Origin: Paenibacillus stellifer
Lineage (GTDB): Bacteria > Bacillota > Bacilli > Paenibacillales > Paenibacillaceae
Assembly (NCBI RefSeq): GCF_000758685.1
Contig: NZ_CP009286.1
Location: forward strand, 2,634,501 to 2,698,500
Reading direction: 5' to 3'
Length of the DNA: 64,000 nucleotides
The stretch's first letter is position 1. Each line of letters starts with the position of its first letter. Both the position numbers and the translations under genes were made by a program. The notes below the pieces were generated by a model. The model did not search any database and had not been told where the DNA came from. It saw only the letters and a program-made list of their open reading frames with translations. Shown here one piece after another: positions 1-8,820 of this stretch.

Positions 1-2
1 AT

Positions 3-77
3 GACACACGCTCCATTTCTGAAAAATATAGCTTCAGTATGCGAGGCGGCGCCTCCTTTTATGTGAACAATGGTTAG
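3..77 (+). CDS. Possible 3' end of a gene starting outside the window
   Basis: Frame 3 is open from the window edge to a TAG at 75-77 and gives about 24 residues with a mixed, protein-like composition (ends GGASFYVNNG). It lies upstream of an independent promoter at 109-138. Only the tail is visible, so no function can be given, and it may be chance. Confidence 0.3.
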   Translation, partial: DTRSISEKYSFSMRGGASFYVNNG

Positions 78-108
78 GAAATGGATGACATTTCGTCACG
101 ATTTCGGA

Positions 109-138
109 TTGACGTAAGAGTTAACGAACATTTAATAT
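109..138 (+). promoter_or_regulatory. Probable SigA promoter for the ABC importer operon
   Basis: A TTGACG -35 element (109-114) and a TAATAT -10 element (133-138) are separated by 18 bp, about 130 bp before the substrate-binding protein start. No T-box or other riboswitch fold was recognised in the roughly 130-nt leader. Confidence 0.55.
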
Positions 139-267
139 AGTTTCATAGATCGCAAGTAGGAGAGCAATTCTGCACACCCGCTTTATTGCTTTTGTCTATA
201 AAAGCGACAAAGCTGCGGCGCATCTTCCGGCGTCCGCGCTGATACTATGACGAGAAGAGGGTAACTG

Positions 268-1335
268 ATGAAGAAAAAGAGAATTTGGCTGGGGATCAGT
301 CTGTGTCTAATGCTTGTGGCCGCTGGCTGCGGCAGTAATAATAACAATTCGGGAGCGGGAGCTTCCTCCGCACCAGCCGGTACCGTCGGAGCGGCGGGCA
401 CCGCTGCCCCGGATACCAAAACTTACAAGATTGCGGTCTCGCAGTATGTGGAGCATCCGTCTCTGGATGCCACCTATGACGGAATCATAGCTGCACTTAA
501 AGATGCCGGTATCGAAGAAGGCAAGAACCTGAAGATCGATTTTGAGAACGCACAGGCGGATCAGGCGAATAACCTGTCCATCGCCCAGAAGATCGCGTCC
601 GAGAAGAATGATCTGGTCATCGGTATTGCAACCCCTCCGGCGCAGGCGCTGGTTCAGGCAATCAAGAACGATACGCCGATTCTCTTCGCGGCGGTAACCG
701 ATCCGCTGGATGCCAAGGTTGTGACAAATCTTGAACATCCGGGCGGCAATGTATCCGGCGCCTCCGATACAAATCCGGAAGCCATCACGCGCTTGATGGA
801 TTTTATCGCGACACAATTCCCGAATGTGAAGAAGCTGGGACTTATCATCAATGAAGGCGAGCCGAACGCCGTTGTTATGGCGGACAAGGCAAAGGCAGCA
901 CTGGACAAGCACGGAATCGAGCTGGTCAAGGCGCCGATTACGAATACCTCCGAAGTGAAGCAGGCCGCGCAGTCGCTGGTCGGACGCGCCGATGCGCTGT
1001 ACATCACGCTCGACAACTCGGTAGTGAGCGGCGTCGATTCCATTATTCAGGTAGCGAACGAGAACAAGCTGCCGTTCTTCTCAAGCGATCGCGACACGGT
1101 TGAGAAGGGAGCTGTCGCTACAGTGGGCTTCAAATATTATGACCACGGCTACCAGGTCGGCCAGATGGCTGTCGATGTGCTGAAGAACGGCAAGAAGATC
1201 GGCGATCTGCCGGTTACGGTTCAGCAGAAGCTCGACGTCATCCTGAATCTGAAAGCCGCAGCCGCGCAGGGCGTCGAAGTAACGGACGCCATGAAGGCCG
1301 CGGTAACTGATCAGGCCAACGACATTATTCAATAA
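268..1335 (+). CDS. ABC transporter substrate-binding lipoprotein, TrpX/YtrF-like (DUF534 family)
   Basis: Extracellular lipid-anchored solute-binding protein of 355 aa. Residues 1-21 form a lipoprotein signal (KKKR, hydrophobic core, lipobox VAAGC with Cys21), followed by a Ser/Ala/Gly-rich linker and then a two-lobed periplasmic-binding fold of the ABC_sub_bind type (starts near YKIAVSQYVEHPSLDATYDG). This family binds aromatic amino acids or similar small solutes in Firmicutes, and the tryptophan/tyrosine assignment comes from family knowledge, not from visible binding residues. The ATG at 268 follows a GAAGAGGG ribosome site. It is first in an operon with a permease and an ATPase, and a GC-rich hairpin (1350-1376) in the intergenic gap may raise its expression relative to the downstream genes. 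Confidence 0.85.
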   Translation: MKKKRIWLGISLCLMLVAAGCGSNNNNSGAGASSAPAGTVGAAGTAAPDTKTYKIAVSQYVEHPSLDATYDGIIAALKDAGIEEGKNLKIDFENAQADQANNLSIAQKIASEKNDLVIGIATPPAQALVQAIKNDTPILFAAVTDPLDAKVVTNLEHPGGNVSGASDTNPEAITRLMDFIATQFPNVKKLGLIINEGEPNAVVMADKAKAALDKHGIELVKAPITNTSEVKQAAQSLVGRADALYITLDNSVVSGVDSIIQVANENKLPFFSSDRDTVEKGAVATVGFKYYDHGYQVGQMAVDVLKNGKKIGDLPVTVQQKLDVILNLKAAAAQGVEVTDAMKAAVTDQANDIIQ

Positions 1336-1349
1336 CAGAAGCTGTGAAG

Positions 1350-1376
1350 AGGGGCGATCCTGTGAGAGGCGCCCCT
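1350..1376 (+). other. Intercistronic hairpin after the binding-protein gene
   Basis: AGGGGCG and CGCCCCT form a 7-bp GC stem 15 nt after the substrate-binding protein stop codon. No T-run follows, so it is more likely an mRNA-stabilising or partial-attenuation element of the kind often seen between binding-protein and permease genes than a full terminator. Confidence 0.45.
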
Positions 1377-1401
1377 TGCCGTTTGAGGGAGGAAGTTAGA
1401 C

Positions 1402-2331
1402 ATGGTTGATTCATTGCTTGGAGCGGTCGAACTGGGGCTGCTCTACGCGTTCATGGCGCTGGGCGTCTATATTACATTCCGGATTCTGGACTTTCCGGAT
1501 TTGACCGTGGACGGAAGCTTCACGACAGGCGGCGCCATCGCCGCTGTGATGATTGTTCACGGATATTCTCCGTGGCTGGCGACGCTGGCCGCGCTGGCAG
1601 GCGGCATGATCGCAGGATTGTGTACGGGCCTGCTGCATACCAAAGGCAAGATTAACGGGCTGTTGTCCGGGATTCTGATGATGATCGCGCTGTATTCCAT
1701 TAACCTGCGGATATTGGGCAAGCCGAATGTATCTGTAATGGGCGAGGATACGTTGACCTCCTTGGTCAGACCGCTCTATGTCATGCCTGTAATTGTAATT
1801 ATTGTGAAGGTTCTGATGGACCTGTTCCTGCGGACGGACCTTGGGCTTGCGCTTCGGGCGACCGGCGACAATTCCCGGATGATCCGCAGCTTCGGCGTCA
1901 ACACCGATAACACCACTATTCTCGGCATCAGCTTGTCGAACGGGCTTGTCGCTCTGTCCGGTGCGCTGATCGCCCAGTATTCATCCTTCGCCGACGCTTC
2001 AATGGGCATCGGGATGATCGTCATCGGTCTCGCTTCTGTCATTATCGGCGAAGCGATCTTCGGCTCCGGCAGCGTCTTCCGGGCGACGCTGGCTGCCGTG
2101 CTCGGCTCCATTGTGTACCGGATTGTCGTAGCGCTTGCGCTGCGCGTCGATTGGCTGGACGCTTCCGATCTGAAGCTGATTACGGCGCTTATCGTTATCG
2201 TCGCCCTCGTATTTCCTTCGATCCGGCGGCATTACAAGCAGAGAAACAGCGCCCGCAAGCGGACCGCCGCTCTGGCTCAGCAGGTGATGAAGAGTCAGAA
2301 AGGAGGTGCTGCGGATGCTAAAGCTCGATAA
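1402..2331 (+). CDS. ABC transporter permease, TrpY-like
   Basis: Integral membrane permease of 309 aa belonging to the branched-chain-amino-acid-permease-like superfamily (BPD_transp_2), as in TrpXYZ-type importers. About eight hydrophobic segments are visible; the N-terminus runs directly into a membrane span (LGAVELGLLYAFMALGVY), and the conserved loop LALRATGDNSRMIRSFGVNT, expected to contact the ATPase, lies around residues 150-170. A GGGAGGAAG ribosome site precedes ATG 1402. The C-terminal tail is basic, and the stop codon overlaps the start of the ATPase gene, so the two are translationally coupled. Confidence 0.85.
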   Translation: MVDSLLGAVELGLLYAFMALGVYITFRILDFPDLTVDGSFTTGGAIAAVMIVHGYSPWLATLAALAGGMIAGLCTGLLHTKGKINGLLSGILMMIALYSINLRILGKPNVSVMGEDTLTSLVRPLYVMPVIVIIVKVLMDLFLRTDLGLALRATGDNSRMIRSFGVNTDNTTILGISLSNGLVALSGALIAQYSSFADASMGIGMIVIGLASVIIGEAIFGSGSVFRATLAAVLGSIVYRIVVALALRVDWLDASDLKLITALIVIVALVFPSIRRHYKQRNSARKRTAALAQQVMKSQKGGAADAKAR

Positions 2332-3109
2332 AGTATCCAAGCTGTTCAATCCAGGCACCCCGGACGAGAAGATCGCTCTGCTCGGCATCGATCTCCAACT
2401 GAACGCCGGCGATTTCGTGACGATTATCGGCAGCAACGGCGCCGGTAAATCGACGCTGATGAATATTATCTCCGGCGTCATGAAGCCGGATCTCGGCGAA
2501 GTGCAGATCGAGGGAAGCCCGATCAGCGGACTGGCCGAGCATGAGCGGAGCCGCTGGATCGGCCGGGTCTTCCAGGACCCTATGGCCGGAACCTCGCCGC
2601 ACATGACGATTGAAGAGAACCTTGCGATGGCATACAAGCGCGGCAAGGGGAGAGGATTGTCGCTCGGCGTGAACGCCGCCAAGCGGAAGCAGTTCCGCGA
2701 GGAGCTGGCCCGCCTCGGAATCGGGCTGGAGAACCGGCTGCGCGCGAAGGTGGGCTTGCTGTCCGGCGGTGAACGCCAGGCGCTCAGCCTGTTGATGGCC
2801 ACCTTCACGAAGCCGCAAATTCTCCTACTCGACGAGCATACGGCTGCCCTTGACCCGGCTCGTGCAGAGCTGATTACGAAGCTGACCGAGTCCATCGTCC
2901 GGGAGATGAAGCTGACAACGCTAATGGTCACCCACAACATGGAGCAAGCGATTCGGCTTGGCAACCGTCTTATTATGATGGACAAGGGACGGATCATTCT
3001 CGATATTGACGAGCAGCGCAAGAAGGATCTCACTGTCGAGCGCCTGCTTGGCGAGTTCGAGACGATCAGCGGCCACAAGATGGCCGACGACCGGGTTGTT
3101 CTCGGCTAG
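2315..3109 (+). CDS. ABC transporter ATP-binding protein, TrpZ-like
   Basis: Cytoplasmic ATPase of the importer, 264 aa. Walker A GSNGAGKST is near residue 40, the signature LSGGERQALSL is near residue 150, Walker B ILLLDEHTAALDP follows, and the H-loop is in MVTHNMEQ. A GTG at 2306 is in frame but lies inside the AGGAGGTG Shine-Dalgarno (2301-2308), so ATG 2315 is the likely start. It overlaps the permease gene by 17 bp and closes the operon ahead of a strong terminator. Confidence 0.88.
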   Translation: MLKLDKVSKLFNPGTPDEKIALLGIDLQLNAGDFVTIIGSNGAGKSTLMNIISGVMKPDLGEVQIEGSPISGLAEHERSRWIGRVFQDPMAGTSPHMTIEENLAMAYKRGKGRGLSLGVNAAKRKQFREELARLGIGLENRLRAKVGLLSGGERQALSLLMATFTKPQILLLDEHTAALDPARAELITKLTESIVREMKLTTLMVTHNMEQAIRLGNRLIMMDKGRIILDIDEQRKKDLTVERLLGEFETISGHKMADDRVVLG

Positions 3110-3151
3110 CTGATCCGGACCTCACTGGACCATACGGAAGAACAGAAGAAC

Positions 3152-3189
3152 CGGAGCACCGCCTGCTGTAGGCGATGCTCCGTTTTTTT
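3152..3189 (+). terminator. Rho-independent terminator of the ABC importer operon
   Basis: CGGAGCA and TGCTCCG arms with an inner GCCT/AGGC pair enclose a short loop and are followed by seven T residues. Confidence 0.85.
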
Positions 3190-3541
3190 GTGCAGAGGTA
3201 CACTTTCCATAAGCATAAGGCGTTAGGGAGTGGGCCGGGCTGAAATCTCCTCTTCTGTGCTGTTGGTCGCATATTTATGCTTCAGGCCGGTTTCGGCCGG
3301 TTCTAAGATGAACTGAATCGCGATAAAATGAAAGCAGACATCATCCTTGCCCCACTGTGTGGAGCTTTCTTAAATTCTAGAGAAAATATTGAGAACGGCC
3401 CAAATATTGATAAGGTGCTGCCTTCCGAGGTTCAGCGTACTTCGACGCCTTGAAATATGTCCGGGTCTCCTGGGACTTAACATCTCCTTGGACTTAACAT
3501 GCTATAATAGTTCTACATTTTAACAGAAAGGAGAATCGGCG
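3190..3541. promoter_or_regulatory. Intergenic stretch with a candidate promoter for the mgtC-like gene
   Basis: No gene is supported between the terminator and the MgtC-like gene. The last 70 bases contain a TATAAT -10 (3503-3508) and two copies of GGACTTAACAT 18 bp apart (3473-3483 and 3490-3500) just upstream or within the -35 area, which could be a regulator site. The remainder shows no recognised structure. Confidence 0.45.
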
Positions 3542-4264
3542 ATGGGTATGCATATCGAATCCATGATTAAATTGCTGATAGCCCTGCTGTTCGGACTGTT
3601 CATCGGAATTGACCGGCAGTTGAAGCAGAAGCCGCTGGGAATTCGGACCAGTATGGTTATCAGTATCGCCAGCTGTCTTGTCACCATCGTATCCATCCGG
3701 GCCTTTGACAAATTCTCCGGTCCTGATCACCCCAATATGGACCCGATGCGACTCGCGGCGCAGATCGTCAGCGGCATCGGCTTTCTGGGAGCCGGTGTCA
3801 TTTTGCGCAGAGGGGGCGACGCGATCTCGGGACTCACTTCCGCGGCGCTGATCTGGACGGCATCCGGAATCGGTATCGCCGTTGGGGCGGGATTCTACGT
3901 GGAAGCGGGAATGGCGGTCGTTCTGCTGATGTTCGCAGTTAACGCCGTTCCCTACCTGATTCGCGCCATCGGTCCGCAGAAGCTGAACAAGCACGACGTC
4001 TCGGTCAAGATTATTATGGTGCCCAACGGCGCCATAACTGAAGTTATCCAAAAAATCGAGAACCGGAAAGGGCGATCCAAGGACAGATCCAAGGAGAAAT
4101 CAACCGAGCGGATTATCCGGCGGATGAAGATCAAGGATCTGGACGACGGGCGGCAGATGATCGACATGGTGCTATCGGCAGCGGACAGGGATCTGGCAAC
4201 CAAAATCTACTATGATCTTAAAGGCATAGACTACATTTCCAACGTCGAAGTCGAGCAGTTGTAA
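3542..4264 (+). CDS. MgtC/SapB family membrane protein
   Basis: Inner-membrane protein of 240 aa. The MgtC N-terminal domain is clear: a first span with LFGLFIGIDRQLKQKPLGIRT, then AAQIVSGIGFLGAGVILRRG and GLTSAALIWTASGIGIAVGAGF, giving about four to five spans over residues 1-135. A cytoplasmic C-terminal region of about 100 aa contains a very basic, lysine/arginine-rich linker (residues 178-200) and an ACT-like tail. Family members are linked to magnesium limitation and F-ATPase modulation in pathogens, but the role in this organism is unknown. An AAAGGAG ribosome site precedes ATG 3542; ATG 3548 is an alternative. It appears to be transcribed alone. Confidence 0.85.
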   Translation: MGMHIESMIKLLIALLFGLFIGIDRQLKQKPLGIRTSMVISIASCLVTIVSIRAFDKFSGPDHPNMDPMRLAAQIVSGIGFLGAGVILRRGGDAISGLTSAALIWTASGIGIAVGAGFYVEAGMAVVLLMFAVNAVPYLIRAIGPQKLNKHDVSVKIIMVPNGAITEVIQKIENRKGRSKDRSKEKSTERIIRRMKIKDLDDGRQMIDMVLSAADRDLATKIYYDLKGIDYISNVEVEQL

Positions 4265-4381
4265 TAACAAGATCATCTCAATCTCATAAAGTTGTAAAAA
4301 CAAGTTACATCAGACCATGATTGTATGGTAATCTAATTCTGGTGAAAACAGTTACAATAATAGAGAGGAGAGATCATCTGC

Positions 4382-5371
4382 ATGGAAGTTAAGGCTTATG
4401 CAGGAGAATATGAAGGGGAGTCCGCGGTCTGGCTGAAGGCCGGCCGTTATGAAGCGGCAATTATTCCCGGAGTCGGAGGGAATCTGGTCGCTTTCCGCGA
4501 TACCGAGAACGGCTATCGCTTTCTTCGGGAACCGGGCGCGGACGGAATCGAAGTCTTCAAGCAGAGTCCCGGCGTATTCGGTATTCCGGTGCTTTTTCCG
4601 CCGAACCGTTACGAAGACGGGAAGTTCCCGTGGAAGGGACAAGTCTATCAGCTGCCGGTGAACGAGGTAAAAACCGGCAATCGTCTGCACGGGTTCCTGC
4701 ATACCATTCCCTGGGAAGTTGAGGATTACGGAACCGGCAAGAATGACAGCTACGTGGTGGTCTCCGTCAAGATCGACGAGAATCATCCGTCCTATCAGTA
4801 TTTGCCGCATCAATATACGGTGAAGCTGCGGTACAACCTGTCGGAGGACGGACTTGCCCAGCAAATTCTGATCCGCAATGACGGCAGTACGGAAATGCCG
4901 TGTCTGCTCGCGTTCCACACGGCGATCAATGCGCCTTTTGCCGAAGGAAGCTCACCTGAGGATTACAAGGTGAAGGCAACGATCGGCAGCCGCTGGGAGC
5001 TGGGCGAACGCATGCTTCCTACCGGAAGCTTTCAGCCTCTGTCCGGGCAGGAAGAGCAGTTGAAGGGAGAAGGCGTCAACCCTTACTTCGAGCCGCTCGA
5101 TAATCATTATACGGCTGTTCCACAGAATGGACGGAACCTGATGGAGCTGACCGACACGAAGCTGGGCGTTACGCTTGTGTACGACGTTGGCACCTCGTAC
5201 AAGCAGTGGATGATTTGGAACCACAAAGCGTCCGGCAAGTTCTTCTGCCCTGAGCCCCAGTTGAATCTTGTTAATGCTCCGAACGTCAATCTGCCGGCTG
5301 ACGAAATCGGCCTGTTCGGCCTTCAGCCGGGCGAATATTGGGAAGAGCGTGCCCGTCTGTATGTAAAATAA
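4382..5371 (+). CDS. Aldose 1-epimerase family protein
   Basis: Cytoplasmic mutarotase-like enzyme of 329 aa with a galactose-mutarotase beta-sandwich. Recognisable family segments include the N-terminal IIPGVGGNLVAFRD, the FGIPVLFPPNRYEDGKF segment typical of the GalM/YeaD-type active-site region, the histidine in NRLHGFLH, and QLNLVNAPN near the C-terminus. It probably interconverts anomers of a hexose or sugar phosphate; the exact sugar is not evident. GAGGAGA precedes ATG 4382. A terminator follows, so it is probably monocistronic. Confidence 0.85.
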   Translation: MEVKAYAGEYEGESAVWLKAGRYEAAIIPGVGGNLVAFRDTENGYRFLREPGADGIEVFKQSPGVFGIPVLFPPNRYEDGKFPWKGQVYQLPVNEVKTGNRLHGFLHTIPWEVEDYGTGKNDSYVVVSVKIDENHPSYQYLPHQYTVKLRYNLSEDGLAQQILIRNDGSTEMPCLLAFHTAINAPFAEGSSPEDYKVKATIGSRWELGERMLPTGSFQPLSGQEEQLKGEGVNPYFEPLDNHYTAVPQNGRNLMELTDTKLGVTLVYDVGTSYKQWMIWNHKASGKFFCPEPQLNLVNAPNVNLPADEIGLFGLQPGEYWEERARLYVK

Positions 5372-5403
5372 GCAACCCTAAGCTATAGCTCATGTATTGC
5401 ATA

Positions 5404-5437
5404 CGCCCGTATCCTTTTGAGGAGACGGGCATTTTGT
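5404..5437 (+). terminator. Terminator after the aldose epimerase gene
   Basis: GCCCGT and ACGGGC arms around a 13-nt loop, followed by ATTTTGTTT. Confidence 0.7.
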
Positions 5438-5577
5438 TTATGCTTTTTGGAAAGCTTGATTGCGCGCATTAATTTCATGCTGACTTGCTTTGACCGGATG
5501 AAGTGGAGATAATGATACAAACCGGAGGTCGCCTGCCTGGGCGTCTTCCGTTCACATCAAGATAAGGGAGGACAAGC

Positions 5578-6228
5578 ATGCAGCTGATCGCCATGCTCAC
5601 CATGCTGATCGACCACATCGGCTATATCTTTTTCCCCCAGGACATGGGGTGGAGATATATTGGACGGATCGCTTTTCCCATTTACTGTTATACTCTGGTT
5701 CAAGGTCATCTTCACACCTCGTCACACCGCCGTTACTGCCTCCGCCTGCTCGTCATCGCCCTTCTGGCGCAGCTGCCCTTCAATCTTGCGCTGCATGCGG
5801 GAGGACTGAATGTCGTCTTTACGCTGCTGCTCTCCGAGCTTGTTCTGATCATGCTGGACCGTCTGCGGACGCCCTGGATTGGCGTCATCGCCGTGCTGCC
5901 CGCGCTGTGGATCATGGACCGGCTGCCTCTCGATTACAATGCATACGGACTGCTGCTTGTCCTGATCTTCCGCTACGCCAAGTCCTATTGGCTGGTGCTG
6001 CTTCATGCGCTTCTCAATGTGATCTACTTGTTCTACTATGGCTGGACAGTGCAAATGCTCAGCGTTGTGCCAACCCTGATGATCGCGTTCGGGCCGAATG
6101 TGTGGAAGTACCTGGAGAAGCGGAAAATACCCCGCCCGATCTGGTGGTCGTTCTATCCTGCGCATCTGGCTGTCCTGGCGCTGATCCGATATATATATTA
6201 CGGATATGTGCCGCTGCTGGACTGGTGA
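5578..6228 (+). CDS. TraX family membrane protein
   Basis: Polytopic membrane protein of 216 aa. The start MQLIAMLTMLIDHIGYIFFP and the following YIGRIAFPIYCYTLVQG are the conserved opening of the TraX (acetyltransferase-like) family, including the TMLIDHIG histidine and the arginine in GRIAFPI. About seven hydrophobic helices follow. TraX of F plasmids acetylates pilin, while chromosomal Firmicute homologues are common and their substrate is unknown. GGGAGG precedes ATG 5578. No conjugation genes are nearby. Confidence 0.85.
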   Translation: MQLIAMLTMLIDHIGYIFFPQDMGWRYIGRIAFPIYCYTLVQGHLHTSSHRRYCLRLLVIALLAQLPFNLALHAGGLNVVFTLLLSELVLIMLDRLRTPWIGVIAVLPALWIMDRLPLDYNAYGLLLVLIFRYAKSYWLVLLHALLNVIYLFYYGWTVQMLSVVPTLMIAFGPNVWKYLEKRKIPRPIWWSFYPAHLAVLALIRYIYYGYVPLLDW

Positions 6229-6313
6229 GGTCTGCTGGCGCTCTAGCTTGGGGATATGCCTAAGATGCTGCTCATGAACGTTAACATTACTTTAATGAAA
6301 ATGAGTGAATTCG

Positions 6314-6342
6314 TTTACAGATTATCCCTTTCCTGAGATAAT
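6314..6342 (+). promoter_or_regulatory. SigA-type promoter of the copper-amine-oxidase-N lipoprotein gene
   Basis: TTTACA (6314-6319) and GATAAT (6337-6342) are spaced by 17 bp, about 40 bp before the preferred start codon. Confidence 0.6.
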
Positions 6343-6380
6343 AAATTGGAATGCCAAAATCAGGAGAGAAGAGGGATTCA

Positions 6381-7895
6381 ATGAAATTGAGGAACAAGAG
6401 AATCAAATGGCTGCTCCCCGTCCTCGCGCTGCTGCTGGTGCTGGCCGGCTGTCAAACTGTCGGCGGGCTGGATGTGAACAAGGCTCTGCTCGGTAATCTC
6501 GATGTGAAGTCTGCGGAGGAGAGCGTAACGTTCTCCATGAAGGCGGTACCCGCAGCAGGAATCAGCGACGAAGACCGCAAGATTGTCGATCTTATCAATT
6601 CCTTTTCGGTTCAGGTGAACAGTCTGAAACTGCAAGAGAATGGCGACCTGTCCGCAAGCGGAGCATTGGCTCTGAAAGGGAAGACCATTCCATTCAGTCT
6701 GTACATAAACAAAAGTCTGCTTGCCCTTAATGTAGAGGGAGCGAAGAAGCCTTTCTATTATCCGCTGGAGGACTATAACAGCGTTCTGTCCGAGTCCGGA
6801 GTGGATCTTGAGAAAGCGGAGAGCCTGAACAAGCTGCTGACTGCTTTTGTGGTCAATAACCTGCCTAACCCGTCGGCCATCAGCGCTTCCGCAGTTACCG
6901 ACACCGTGTATGGAGAACAGCTTAATCTGATGAAGCTGCATGCCGAAGTTACAGGCGAGGAGCTTCCCGGACTTCTGAAGTCTTTCCTGAAATCCGTATC
7001 GCAGGATTCCGAAGGCTTCAAGCAATTCCTAGGAGGTCTGTATGATTATCTGCTTCCGGTCCTGAAGTCGGAAGACACAGCAGATCTTCTGGATGCATAT
7101 GGATTTGGCGACGTTCCGCTTGACGACAAGGAGCAGGTCGTTACTGTAGCGCATGATGCGGCGAAGCTGGCGATCGATACCGCTCTGCTGATGTATGACA
7201 CTAAGCTGCAGGAGCTGTACGATAACGCGCCGGAGATCAAGACCGTTCTGGGCAAGGATACCAATCTCAAGGTCGATTTGTTCGTGGACAGCTCGCTTCA
7301 TGTTCGCAAGGAACAGATGAGCCTGAATGTCGCCCTCCCTCAGGACGATTCGATTCCGATCACCTCCATCTCCTTCCAGTCGGAGGCGCAGGTCTGGAAT
7401 ATCAACGGACCGGTGAAGGCCGATGTAATTGATACTACGGGAGGATTGAATGCTTCCGAACTGTCCTTGTCAGCAGGTACGATTCTCAAGAATCTCAACC
7501 CTGATTCCGCATTGTACCATCTGCTGAAAGAGGATCTGGGAATTACCCGCAGATCATTCGATATCGACCCTGAGTACGATAGCTACTTGGTGGAGAATAA
7601 GGGGAATACGGCGATGGTATCGGCGCGCTTTCTTGCCAACTACTTTGACGCCAACCTGGAATGGGATGATAGCTCGCGGAAGATTACCATTACGGACGAT
7701 GTATATGGGACTGCTGTCACGCTGAAGATCGGGTCCAATCAGGCCATCGTGGATGGAAAGGTCATTAAGCTGCCGCAGGCGGTCTATATTGACGAATACG
7801 GCCGTGGAATGGTGCCGCTGAGAGCCGTGGCGGAGGCGCTTCATGCCAAAGTAACGGTCAATGAAGATGGAACCATCACCATTTCGCGTGACTAG
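6381..7895 (+). CDS. Lipoprotein with C-terminal copper amine oxidase N-terminal-like domain
   Basis: Predicted surface lipoprotein of 504 aa. From ATG 6381 the protein has a lipoprotein signal MKLRNKRIKWLLPVLALLL with lipobox VLAGC; an upstream in-frame ATG at 6351 would bury this signal and has no ribosome site, while GAGGG sits 5 nt before 6381. Residues 30-390 are of unknown fold and rich in charged helices. The last roughly 110 residues match a copper amine oxidase N-like (stalk) domain: VSARFLANYFDANLEWDD, KITI, MVPLRAVAEALHAKV, GTITISRD. In Paenibacillus such domains occur in many wall proteins and are not copper enzymes. Function unknown. Confidence 0.8.
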   Translation: MKLRNKRIKWLLPVLALLLVLAGCQTVGGLDVNKALLGNLDVKSAEESVTFSMKAVPAAGISDEDRKIVDLINSFSVQVNSLKLQENGDLSASGALALKGKTIPFSLYINKSLLALNVEGAKKPFYYPLEDYNSVLSESGVDLEKAESLNKLLTAFVVNNLPNPSAISASAVTDTVYGEQLNLMKLHAEVTGEELPGLLKSFLKSVSQDSEGFKQFLGGLYDYLLPVLKSEDTADLLDAYGFGDVPLDDKEQVVTVAHDAAKLAIDTALLMYDTKLQELYDNAPEIKTVLGKDTNLKVDLFVDSSLHVRKEQMSLNVALPQDDSIPITSISFQSEAQVWNINGPVKADVIDTTGGLNASELSLSAGTILKNLNPDSALYHLLKEDLGITRRSFDIDPEYDSYLVENKGNTAMVSARFLANYFDANLEWDDSSRKITITDDVYGTAVTLKIGSNQAIVDGKVIKLPQAVYIDEYGRGMVPLRAVAEALHAKVTVNEDGTITISRD

Positions 7896-7917
7896 AATTC
7901 AATGATGTTCAGGTAGA

Positions 7918-7965
7918 AGCTCTGCCACTCTCAGCATTAGCAGCTGGGGAGGCAGGGCTTTTTTT
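7918..7965 (+). terminator. Terminator after the lipoprotein gene
   Basis: GCTCTGCC and GGCAGGGC arms flank a 24-nt loop and lead into a run of seven T. Confidence 0.65.
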
Positions 7966-8062
7966 CAGCCGGAAAAAAAGAAACGAAGGAGTTGAATTAT
8001 CGGAGCAAATGTATTAAGATATAAAAAAGTTAGTACCTAAACAAATTGGAGGTAATTATCAT

Positions 8063-8662
8063 ATGTCGAACGGTTACTTTGATGCAGTGAAAAAAAGACG
8101 TTCTGTTTACGCAATCAGCAAAGAGCTTCCGGTATCCCAGGAGCAGGTTCAGGAAATCGTGGAGCAGGCTGTTCTGCACAGTCCTAGCTCGTTTAACTCC
8201 CAAAGCTCCAGAGCTGTTGTTCTCTTCGGGGACGCCCATGACAAGCTGTGGGATCTGACAAGCGACACGCTGCGCAAAATCGTACCGGCAGAGCAGTTCG
8301 AAGGAACTGCACAGAAGATGGCCTCCTTCAAGGCTGGCGCAGGCACGGTGCTCTTCTTCGAAGATGAAGCGGTCGTGAAGAGACTTCAGGAGAATTTCGC
8401 GCTGTATGCTGACAACTTCCCGGTATGGGCCAACCAGGCATCCGCAATCCTGCAGCATGTGGTATGGACTGGACTGTCTGAAGCTGGTGTTGGCGCTTCT
8501 CTGCAGCACTACAACCCGCTGATTGACGATGAAGTGAAATCGACCTGGGGACTTCCTGCAGAGTGGAAGCTGATTGCGCAGTTGCCATTCGGCGGCATTG
8601 TAACTGCTCCGGGAGAGAAAGAATTCGAACCTGTTGAGAAGCGGGTCAAAGTATTCAAATAA
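8063..8662 (+). CDS. Nitroreductase family protein (oxidoreductase, HBN1-like)
   Basis: FMN-dependent NAD(P)H oxidoreductase of 199 aa. The family hallmarks are the N-terminal RRSVYAISKELPVSQEQVQEI (FMN phosphate-contacting Arg-Arg-Ser), HSPSSFNSQSSRAVVL (flavin-binding Ser/Asn-rich loop), a central dimerisation helix with AILQHVVWTGLSEAGVGASL and the final KLIAQLPFGGI. Substrates of this subgroup are quinones and nitro compounds. A TGGAGG site precedes ATG 8063. Its promoter area has a TTAG-TAC-CTAA near-palindrome (8030-8040) that could bind a redox-sensing repressor, but that is a guess. Confidence 0.88.
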   Translation: MSNGYFDAVKKRRSVYAISKELPVSQEQVQEIVEQAVLHSPSSFNSQSSRAVVLFGDAHDKLWDLTSDTLRKIVPAEQFEGTAQKMASFKAGAGTVLFFEDEAVVKRLQENFALYADNFPVWANQASAILQHVVWTGLSEAGVGASLQHYNPLIDDEVKSTWGLPAEWKLIAQLPFGGIVTAPGEKEFEPVEKRVKVFK

Positions 8663-8710
8663 CATCTTCAAATATCATGGAACACCGGCTGGATGAGATC
8701 CGGCAAGATG

Positions 8711-8741
8711 AAGCCGTTCCCTTTGGGATGGCTTTTTATCT
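8711..8741 (+). terminator. Probable terminator after the nitroreductase gene
   Basis: AGCCGTTCCC and GGGATGGCT arms around TTT, followed by TTTTAT. The stem has one bulge. Confidence 0.55.
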
Positions 8742-8820
8742 TGAAGCCATACTAGCTATATAGCCATGTGTCAGAACGCTTTGTCCGGCTGCAACTGCAC
8801 TCAGAAAGGAAGATGTCCAT

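Noticed and set aside
1999..3078. Long open frame opposite the ABC permease and ATPase genes
   Set aside because: It is a mirror of strongly supported genes, with Arg/Ser/Pro-rich composition and no start signal.
5649..6263. Second frame overlapping the TraX gene
   Set aside because: It overlaps TraX in another frame and is Ala/Arg/Cys-rich, as expected from out-of-frame reading.
8030..8040. Short near-palindrome at the nitroreductase promoter
   Set aside because: Arms of four bases are too short to be claimed as an operator; it is mentioned only with the gene.
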